NCBI GenBank assembly: GCA_033782935.1
Contig: JAWQEG010000412.1
Span: 372,001 to 436,000, forward strand
Direction: 5' to 3'
Length of the DNA: 64,000 nt
From: Petrolisthes cinctipes
Lineage: Eukaryota > Arthropoda > Malacostraca > Decapoda > Porcellanidae
Below, one piece after another: positions 50,501-61,800 of the stretch (the first letter of the stretch is position 1; each line of letters opens with the position of its first letter). The notes beneath the pieces are model-generated. The model saw nothing but the letters and a program-made list of their open reading frames with translations. It searched no databases and was not told the origin of the DNA. Made by a program: the position numbers and the translations under genes.

Positions 50501-53500
50501 GACTGTAAATATCAACCATAATGCATGGGGTGGTGGGTGTGGGGCATCATTACTGTGCTTTGACTGTAAATATCAACAGTCATTCATGGGGTGGTGGAGG
50601 TGAGGGTGTTATTACAGTGCTTGGACTGTAAATATCAACAGTCATTCATGGGGTGGTTTGTGTGTGGATGTTATTACAGTGCTTGGACTGTAAATATCAA
50701 GTCATTTATGGGGTGGTGGGAGTGTGTGTGTCATTAGTGCTTGGACTGTAAATATCAACAGTCATTTATGGGGTGGTGGGTGTGTTGTTATCATTACAGT
50801 GCTTGAACTGTAAATTTCAAAAGTCATTCCAGGGGTGGTGGGTGGGAGGGTGTTATTACAGTGCTTGGACTAAAAAATATCAACCATCAATTATGCAGTG
50901 GTGTTGTGTGTGGATTTCATTACAGAGCTTGGACTGTAAATATAAACAGTCATTCATAGGTTGGTGGGTGTGTGAGTGACATTACAGAGCTTGGAATGTA
51001 AATATCAACATTCGTTTATGGGGTGGTGGGTGTGTTGTTATCATTACTGTGCTTGGAATGTAAATTTCAAAAGTCATTCTTGGGGTGGTGGGTGTGTGGG
51101 TGTCATTACAGTGCTTAGACTGTAAATATCAACAGTCATTTATTGGGTGGTGGGTGTTTGGCAGTCATTACAGTGCTTGGACTGTAAATATCAACAATCA
51201 ATCATGGGGTGGTGGGTGTATGGGTGTCATTACAGAGCTTGGACTGTAAATATCAACAGTCATTCATGGGGTGGTGTGTGTGTGGGTGTCATTACAGTGA
51301 TTGGACTGTAAATATCAACAGTCATTCTTGGGTAAGTGGGTGTGTGGGTGTCATTATAGTGCTTAGACTGTAAATACCAACAGTCATTCATGAGGTGGTG
51401 GGTGTTTGGCTGTTATTACAGTGCTTGGACTGTAAATATCAACTGTAATTCATGGTGTGGTGGCTGTGTGAGTGTCATTACAGTTCTTGGCCTGTAAATA
51501 TCAACCATAATTCATTGGGTGGTGGGTGTGGGGGTGTCATTACAGTGCTTTGACTGTAAATATCAACAGTCATTCATGGGGTGGTGGGTGTGAGGGTGTC
51601 ATTACGATGCTTGGACTGTAAACATTAATAGTCATTCATGGGGTGGTAAGTGAGTGAGTCTCATTATAGTGCTTGGACTGTAAATATCAACAGTCATTCA
51701 TGGGTTGATGGGTGTGTGGGTGTCATTACAGTGCTTGGACTGTTAATATCAAGTCATTCATGGGATGGTAGGTGTGTGTGTGTGTCATTAGTGCATGGAC
51801 TGTAAATATCAACAGTCATTCATAGGGTGGTGGGTGGCATTTCAGTGCTTGGACTGTAAATATCAACAGTCATTCATGGGGTGATGGGTGTGTGGATGTC
51901 ATTACAGTGCTTGGACTGTAAATATCAAGTCATTCATGGGTTGGTGGGTGTTTGAGTGTCATTACAGAGCTTGGAAGGTAAATATCAACAGTCATTTATG
52001 GGGTGGTGGGTGTGTTGTTATCATTACTGTGCTTGGACTGTACATTTAAAAAGTCATTCTTGGGGTGGTGGGTGTGTGGGTGTCATTACAGTGCTTAGAC
52101 TGTAAATATCAACAGTCATTTATTGGGTGGTGGGTGTTTGGCTGTCATTACAGTGCTTGGACTGTAAATATCAACAATCAATCATTGGGTGGTGGGTGTT
52201 TGGATGTTATTACAGTGCTTGGACTGTAAATATCAACAGTAATTCATGGTGTGGTGGCTGTGTGAGTGTCATTACAGTACTTGGACTGTAAATAACAACA
52301 GTCATTCATGGGGTGGTTGGTGTGTGGGTGTCATTACAGTGTTTTGATTGTAAATATCAACAGTCATTCATAGGGTGGTGGGTGTCATTAGAGTGGTTGG
52401 ACTGTAAATATCAACAGTCATCGATTGGGTGGTTGGTGTGTGGGTGTCATTACAGTTCTTGGACTGTAAATATCAACTATAATTCATTGGGTGGTGGGTG
52501 TGGGGGTGTCATTACAGTGCTTTGACTGTAAATATCAACAGTCATTCATGGGGTGGTGGGTGTGAGGGTGACATTACAGTTCTTGGACTGTAAACATTAA
52601 TAGTCATTCATGGGGTGGTGAGTGTGTGAGTCTCATCATAGTGCTTGGACTGTAAATATCAACAGTCATTTATGGAATGATGGGTGTGTGGGTGTCATTA
52701 CAGTGCTTGGACTGTAAATATCAAGTCATTCATGGGATTGTAGGTGTGTGTGTGTCATTAGTGCATGGACTGTAAATATCAACAGTCATTCATGGCGTGG
52801 TGGGTGGCATTACAGTGCTTGGACTGTAAATATCAACAGTCATTCATTGGGTGATGGGTGTGTGGATGTCATTACAGTGCTTGGACTAAAAATATCAACA
52901 GTCATAAATGGGTTGGTGGGTGTGTGGGTGTCATTACAGTGCTTGGACTATAAATATCAACAGTCATTCATGGGATGGTAGGTTTGTGGGTGTCATTACA
53001 GTGCTTAGACTGAAAATATCAAGTCATTCATGGGGTGGTGGGTGTGTAAGTGTCATTACAGTACTTGGATTGTAAATATCAGCAGTCATTCATGGGGTGG
53101 AGAGTGTGTGGGTGTCATTACAGTGCTTGGACTATAAATATCAACAGCCATTCATAGGGTGGTGGGTGTCATTAGAGTGCTTGGACTGTAAATATCAACA
53201 GTCATTCATTGGGTGGTGGGTGTGTGGGTGTCATTACAGTGCTTGGACTGTAAATAACAACTATAATTTATGAGGTAGTGGGTGTGGGGGAGTCATTACA
53301 GTGCTTTGACTGTAAATATCGACAGTCATTCTTGGGGTGGTGGGTGTGTGGGTGTCATTACAGTGCTTAGACTGTAAATATCAACAGTCATTTATTGGGT
53401 GGTGGGTGTTTGGCTGTCATTACAGTGCTTGGACTGTAAATATCAACAATCAATCATGGGGTGGTGGGTGTATGGGTGTCATTACAGAATTTGGACTGTA

Positions 53501-56500
53501 AATATCAACAGTCATTCATGGGGTGGTTGGTGTGTGGGTGTCATTACAGTATTTTGATTGTAAATATCAACAGTCATTCATAGGGTAGTGGGTGTCATTA
53601 GAGTGCTTGGACTGTAAATATCAACAGTCATCGATTGGGTGGTTGGTATGTGGGTGTCATTATAGTTCTTGGACTGTATATATCAACCATAATTCATTGA
53701 GTGGTGAGTGTGGGGGTGTCATTACAGTGCTTTGACTGTATATATCAACAGTCATTCATGTGATGGTGGGTGTGAGGGTGTCATTACAGTGCTTGGACTG
53801 TAAACATTAATAGTCATTCATGGGGTGGTGAGTGTGTGAGACTCATTATAGTGCTTGGACTTTAAATATCAACAGTCATTCATGGGGTGATGGGTGTGTG
53901 GGTGTCATTACAGTGCTTGGACTGTAAATATCAAGTGATTCATGGGATGGTAGGTGTGTGTGTGTCATTAGTGCATGGACTGTAAATATCAACAGTCATT
54001 CATTTGGTGGTGGGTGGCATTACAGTGCTTGGACTGTAAATATCAACAGTCATTCATGGGGTGATGGGTGTGTGGATGTCATTACAGTGCTTGGATTGTA
54101 AATATCAACAGTCATTCATGGGTTGGTGGGTGTGTGTGTGTCATTACAGTGCTTGGACTATAAATATCAACAGTCATTCATGGGGTGGTAGGTTTGTGGG
54201 TGTCATTACAGTGCTTGGACTGTAAATATCAACAGTCATTCATGAGTTGTGAGGGTGTCATTAGAGTGCTTGGACTGTAAATATCAACAGTCATTCATAG
54301 GGTGGTGGTTGTGTGGGTGTCATTACAGTGCTTAGACTGTAAATATCAACAGTTATTCATGGGGTGGTGGGTGTGTGGGTGTCATTACAGTGCTTGGACT
54401 GTAAAAACAACCATAATTTATGAGGTAGTGGTTGTGGGGGTGTCATTACAGTGCTTTGACTGTAAATATCGACAGTCATTCATGGGGTGGTGGGTGTGTT
54501 GGTGTCATTACAGTGTTTTGATTGTAAATATCAACAGACATTGATAAGGTGGTGGGTGTCATTAAAGTGCTTGGACTGTAAATATTAACAGTCATTCATA
54601 GAGTGGTGGATGTATTAGTGTCATTACAGTGCTTGGACTGTAAATATCAACATTCATTCATAGGGTGGGGGGTGTGTGGCTGTCATTACAGTGCTTTGAC
54701 TGTAAATATCGACAGTCATTCATGGGGTGGTGGGTTTGTGGGTGTCATTATAGTGCTTGGACTGTAAATATCAACAGTCAATCATGGGGTGGTATGTATT
54801 TGGGTGTCATTACAGTGCTTGGACGGTAAAATATCGACAGTCATTCATGGGGTGATGGGTGTGTGGGTGTCATTACAGTGTTTTTATTGTAAATATCAAC
54901 AGTCATTTATAAGGTGGTGGGTGTCATTAGAGTGCTTAGACTGTAAATAGTAACAGTCATTCATGGAGTGGTGGGTGTGTTGATGCCATTACAGTGCTTG
55001 GACTGTAAATATCAACCATAATTCATGGGGTGGTGGGTGTGGGGTGTCATTACAGTTCTTGGACTGTAAATATCAACCATCATTCATTGGGTGGTGGATG
55101 TGTGTGTGACATTACAGTGCTTGGACTGTAAATATTAACAGTCATTCATGGGGATGGTGGGTGTTTGGATGTCATTACAGTGCTTTGACTGTAAATATCA
55201 ACAGTCATTCATGGGGTGGTGGGTGTGAGGGTGACATTACAGTGCTTGGACTGTAAACATTAACAGTCATTCATGGGGTGGTGGGTGTGTGGGTGTCATT
55301 ACAATGGTTGGATTGTAAATATCAACAGTCATCAATAGGGTGGTGGGTGTCATTAGAGTGCTTGAACTGGAAATATCAACAGTCATTCATGGGTTGTGAG
55401 GGTGTCATTAGAGTGCTTGGACTGTAAATATCAACAGTCATTCATGGGGTGGTGTGTGTGAGTGTCATTACAGAGCTTGGACTGTAAATATCAAAAGTCA
55501 TTTATGGGGTGGTGTGTGTGTGGGTGTCATTACAGTGCTTGGACTATAAATATCAACAGTCATTCATGGTGTGGTGGGTGTGTGGGTGTCATTAGAGTGC
55601 TTGGACTGTAAATATCAACAGTCATTCATGGGGTGGTGGGTTTGTGGGTGTCATTACCGTTCTTGGACTGTAAATATCAACCATAATTCATGGGGTAGTG
55701 GGTGTGGGGGTGTCATGACAGTGCTTGGACTGTAAATATCAACAGTCATTTAAGGGGTGGTGAGTGTGTTGGTGTCATTACAGTTCTTGGACTATAAATA
55801 TCAACAGTCATTCATGGGGTGGTGGGTGTGTGGGTGTCATTACAGTGCTTGGACTATAAATATCAACAGTCATTCATGGGGTGGTGGGTGTGTGGGTGTC
55901 ATTACAGTGCTTTGACTATAAATATCAACAATCATTCGTAGGGTGGTGGGTGTCATTAGAGTGCTTGGACTGTAAATATCAACAGTCATTTATGGGGTGG
56001 TGTGTGTGAGTGTCATTACAGAGCTTGGACTGTAAATATCAACAGTCATTTATGGGGTGGTGTGTGTGGGGGTGTCATTACAGTGCTTGGACTATAAATA
56101 TCAACAGTCATTCATGGTGTGGTGGGTGTGTGGGTGTCATTAGAGTGCTTGGACTGTAAATATCAACAGTCATTCATGGGGTGGTGGGTTTGTGGGTGTC
56201 ATTACCGTTCTTGGACTGTAAATATCAACCATAATTCATGGGGTAGTGGGTGTGGGGGTGTCATTACAGTGCTTGGACTGTAAATACCAACAGTCATTCA
56301 TGGGGTGGTGGAGGTGAGGGTGTTATTACAGTGCTTGGACTGCAAATATCAACAGTCATTCATGGGGTGGTGGGTGTGTTATTATCATTACAGTGCTTGG
56401 AATGTAAATTTCAAAAGTCATTCTTGGGGTGGTGGGTGTGAGGGTGTTATTACAGTGCTTGGACTATAAATATCAACCATCAATTATGCGGTGGTGTTTT

Positions 56501-58859
56501 GTGTGGAATTCATTACAGAGCTTGGACTGTAAATATCAACAATCAATCATGGGGTGGTGGCTGTATGGGTGTCATTACAGAGCTTGGACTGTAAATATCA
56601 ACAGTCATTCATGGGGTGGTGGGTGTGTGGGTGTCATTACAGTGATTGGACTGTAAATATCAACAGTCATTCATGAGGTGGTGGGTGTTTGGATGTTATT
56701 ACAGTGCTTGGACTGTAAATATCAACAGTCATTCAAGGCGTGGTTGGTGTGTGGGTGTCATTACAGTGTTTTGATTTTAAATATCAACAGTCATTCATAG
56801 GGTGGTGGGTGTCATTAGAGTGCTTGGACTGTAAATATCAACTGTCATCGATTGGGTGGTTGGTATGTGGGTGTCATTACAGTTCTTGGACTGTAAATAT
56901 CAACCACAATTCATTGGGTGGTGGGTGTGGGGGTGTCATTACAGTGCTTTGACTGTAAATATCAACAGTCATTCATGGGGTGGTGGGTGTGAGGGTGACA
57001 TTAGTGCATGGACTGTAAATATCAACAGTCATTCATGGGGTGGTGAGTGTGTAAGTCTCATTATAGTGCTTGGACTGTAAATATCAACAGTCATTCATGG
57101 GGTGATGGGTGAGTTGGTGTCATTACAGTGCTTGGACTGTAAATATCAAGTCATTCATGGGATGGTAGGTGTGTGTGTGTCATTAGTGCATGGACTGTAA
57201 ATATCAACAGTCATTCATGGGGTGGTGGGTGGCATTACAGTGCTTGGACTGTAAATATCAACAGTCATTTATTGGGTGATAAGTGAGTGGATGTCATTAC
57301 AGTGCTTGGTCTAAAAATATCAACAGTCATTCATGGGTTGGTGGGTGTGTGGGTGTCATTACAGTGCTTGGACTATAAATATCAACAGTCATTCATGGGG
57401 TGGTAGGTTTGTGGGTGTCATTACAGTGCTTAGACTGAAAATATCAAGTCATTCATGGGGTGGTGGGTGTGTAAGTGTCATTACAGTACTTGGACTGTAA
57501 ATATCAACAGTCATTTATGGGGTGGTGGGTGTGTGGGTGTCATTACAGTGTTTTGATTGTAAATATCAACAGTCATTCATGGGTTGTGAGGGTTTCATTA
57601 GAGTGCTTGGACTGTAAATATCAACAGTCATTCATAGGGTGGTGGGTGTGTGGGTGTCATTACAGTGCTTAGACTGTAAATATCAACAGTCATTCATAGG
57701 GTGGTGGGTGTGTGGCTGTCATTATAATGCTTGGACTGTAAATATCAACAGTCAATCAAGAGGTGGTATGTATGTGGGTGTCATTACAGTGCTTGGACGG
57801 TAAAATATCGACAGTCATTCATGGGGTGATGGGTGTGTGGGTGTCATTACAGTGTTTTGATTGTAAATATCAACAGTCATTTATAAGGTGGTGGGTGTCA
57901 TTAGAGTGCTTAGACTGTAAATAGTAACAGTCATTCATGGAGTGGTGGGTGTGTTGATGTCATTAGAGTGCTTGGACTGTAAATATCAACCATAATTCAT
58001 GGGGTGGTGGGTGTGGGGTGTCATTACAGTTCTTGGACTGCAAATATCAACCATCATTCATTGGGTGGTGGATGTGTGTGTGACATTACAGTGCTTGGAC
58101 TGTAAATATTAACAGTCATTCATGGGGATGGTGGGTGTTTGGATGTCATTACAGTGCTTTGACTGTAAATATCAACAGTCATTCATGGGGTGGTGGGTGT
58201 TAGGGCGACATTACAGTGCTTGGACTGTAAATATTAACAGTCATTCATGGGGTGGTGGGTGTGTGGGTGTCATTACAATGGTTGGATTGTAAATATCAAC
58301 AGTCATCAATAGGGTGGTGGGTGTCATTAGAGTGCTTGAACTGGAAATATCAACAGTCATTCATGGGTTGTGAGGGTGTCATTAGAGTGCTTGGACTGTA
58401 AATATCAACAGTCATTCATGGGGTGGTGGGTGTGTGGGTGTCATTACAGTGATTGGACTGTAAGTATCAACAGTCATTTATGGGATAGTTGGTTTGTGGC
58501 TGTCATTATAGTGCTTGGACTGTAAATATCAACAGTCAATCATAGGGAGGTATGTATGTGGGTGTCATTACAGTGCTTAGACTGTAAATATCAAGTAATT
58601 CGTGGGGTGGTGGCTGTGTGAGTGTCATTAGAGTGCTTGGACTGTAAATATCAACAGTCATTCATGGGGTGGTGGGTGTGTGGGTGTCATTACAGTGCTT
58701 GGACTGTAAATAACAACCATAATTTATGAGGTAGTGAGTGTGGGGGTGTCATTACAGTGCTTTGACAGTAAATATCGACAGTCATTCATGGGGTGGTGGG
58801 TGTGTGGGTGTCATTACAGTGTTTTGATTGTAAATATCAACAGTCATTTATAAGGTGGT
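47580..58859 (+). repeat. Mosaic satellite domain with dispersed block copies
   Basis: Several block relations are visible. TGTGTTGTTATCATTAC occurs at 50781, 51031 and 52011. TCGATTGGGTGGTTGG occurs at 52421, 53631 and 56848. A ~548-bp duplication places GGTGTGTGTGAGTGTC at 55451 and 55999. GGACGGTAAAATATCGAC occurs at 54821 and 57795. No single regular period covers the domain, and no non-satellite DNA is seen. Confidence 0.7.
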
Positions 58860-61800
58860 GGATGTCATTAAAGTGCTTGGACTGTAAATATTAACAGTCA
58901 TTAATGGAGTGTTGGGTGTATTAGTGTCATTACAGTGCTTGGACTGTAAATATCAACAGTCATTCATAGGGTGGGGGGGGTGTGGCTGTCATTACAGTGC
59001 TTTGACTGTAAATATCGACAGTCATTCATGGGGTGGTGGGTTTGTGGGTGTCATTACAGTGCTCAGACTGTAAATATTGACATTCATTTATGGGGTGGTG
59101 GGTGTCATTACAGTTCTTGGACTGAAAAAATCAACAGTCATTTATAGGGTAGTGGGTGTGAGAGTGTCATTACAGAGCTTGGACTATAAATATCAACAGT
59201 CATTCATGGAGTTGTGTGTGTGTAGGTGTCATTACAGTGATTGGACTGTAAGTATCAACAGTCATTTATGGGATAGTTGGTGTGTGGCTGTCATTATAGT
59301 GCTTGGACTGTAAATATCAACTGTCAATCATGGGGTGGTATGTATGTGGGTGTCATTACAGTGCTTGGACGGTAAAATATCGACAGTCATTCATGGGGTG
59401 ATGGGTGTGTGGGTGTCATTACAGTGTTTTGATTGTAAATATCAACAGTCATTTATATGGTGGTGGGTGTCATTAGAGTGCTTAGACTGTAAATAGTAAC
59501 AGTCATTTATGGAGTGGTGGGTGTGTTGATGTCATTACAGTGCTTGGACTGTAAATATCAACCATAATTCATGGGGTGGTGGGTGTGGGGTGTCATTACA
59601 ATTCTTGGACTGTAAATATCAACCATCATTCATTGGGTGGTGGATGTGTGTGTGACATTACAGTGCTTAGACTGTAAATATCAACAGTCATTTATGGGGT
59701 GGTGGGTGTGTGGGTGTCATTACAGTGCTTGGACTGTAAATAACAACCATAATTTATGAGGTAGTGGGTGTGGGGGTTTCATTAGAGTGCTTTGACTGTA
59801 AATATCGACAGTCATTCATGGGGTGGTGGGTGTGTGGGTGTCATTACAGTGTTTTGATTGTTAATATCAACAGTCACTTATAAGGTGGTGGGTGTCATTA
59901 AAGTGCTTGGACTGTAAATATTAACAGTCATTCATGGAGTGGTGGGTGTATTAGTGTCATTACAGTGCTTGGACTGTAAATATCAACAGTCATTCATAGG
60001 GTAGGGGTTGTGTGGCTGTCATTACAGTGCTTTGACTGTAAATATCGACAGTCATTCATGGGGTGGTGGGTTTGTGGGTGTTATTACAGTGCTCAGACTG
60101 TAAATATTGACATTCATTTATGGGGTGGTGGGTGTGTAGGTGTCATTACAGTTCTTGGACTGAAAAAATCAACAGTATTTTATAGGGTGGTGGGTGTGTG
60201 AGTGTCAATACAGAGCTTGGACAGTAAATATCAACAGTCATTCATGGAGTTGTGTGTGTGTAGGTGTCATTACAGTGCTTGGACTGTAAGTATCAACAGT
60301 CATTTATGGGAAAGTTGGTGTGTGGCTGTCATTATAGTGCTTGGACTGTAAATATCAACAGTCAATCATGGGGTGGTATATATGTGGGTGTCATTACAGT
60401 GCTTGGACGGTAAAATATCGACAGTCATTCATGGGGTGATGGGTGTGTGGGTGTCATTACAGTGTTTTGATTGTAAATATCAACAGTCATTTATAAGGTG
60501 GTGGATGTCATTAGAGTGCTTAGACTGTAAATAGTAACAGTCATTCATGGAGTGGTGGGTGTGTTGATGTCATTACAGTGCTTGGACTGTAAATATCAAC
60601 CATAATTCATGGGGTGGTGGGTGTGGGGTGTCATTACAGTTCTTGGACTGTAAATATCAACCATCATTCATTGGGTGGTGGATGTGTGTGTGACATTACG
60701 GTGCTTGGACTGTAAATATTAACAGTTATTCATGGGGATGGTGGGTGTTTGGATGTCATTACAGTGCTTTGACTGTAAATATCAACAGTCATTCATGGGG
60801 TGGTAGGTGTGAGGGTGACATTACAGTGCTTGGACTGTAAATATTAAGTCATTCATGGGGTGGTGGGTGTGTGGGTGTCATTACAATGGTTGGATTGTAA
60901 ATATCAACAGTCATCAATAGGGTGGTGGGTGTCATTAGAGTGCTTGGACTGTAAATATCAACAGTCATTCATGGGGTGGTGGGTGTGTGGGTGTCATGAC
61001 AGTGCTTGGACTGTAAATATCAACAGTCATTTATGGGGTGGTGAGTGTGTTTGTGTCATTACAGTGCTTGGACTATAAATATCAACAGTCATTCATGGGG
61101 TGGTGGGTGTGTGTGTGTCATTACAGTGCTTGGACTATAAATATCAACAGTCATTCATGGGGTGGTGGGTGTGTGGGTGTCATTACAGTGCTTAGACTAT
61201 AAATATCAACAGTCATTTATGGGGTGGTGTGTGTGTGGGTGTCATTACAGTTCTTGGACTGTAAATATCAACATTCATTCATGGGATGGTGGGTGTGTGG
61301 GTGTCATTACAGTGCTTAGACTGTAAATATCAAGTAATTTGTGGGGTGGTGGATGTCATTAAAGTGCTTGGACTGTAAATATTAACAGTCATTCATGGAG
61401 TGTTGGGTGTATTAGTGTCATTACAGTGCTTGGACTGTAAATATCAACAGTCATTCATAGGGTGGGGGGGGTGTGGCTGTCATTACAGTGCTTTGACTGT
61501 AAATATCGACAGTCATTCATGGGGTGGTGGGTTTGTGGGTGTCATTACAGTGCTCAGACTGTAAATATTGACATTCATTTATGGGGTGGTGGGTGTCATT
61601 ACAGTTCTTGGACTGAAAAAATCAACAGTCATTTATAGGGTAGTGGGTGTGAGAGTGTCATTACAGAGCTTGGACTATAAATATCAACAGTCATTCATGG
61701 AGTTGTGTGTGTGTAGGTGTCATTACAGTGATTGGACTGTAAGTATCAACAGTCATTTATGGGATAGTTGGTGTGTGGCTGTCATTATAGTGCTTGGACT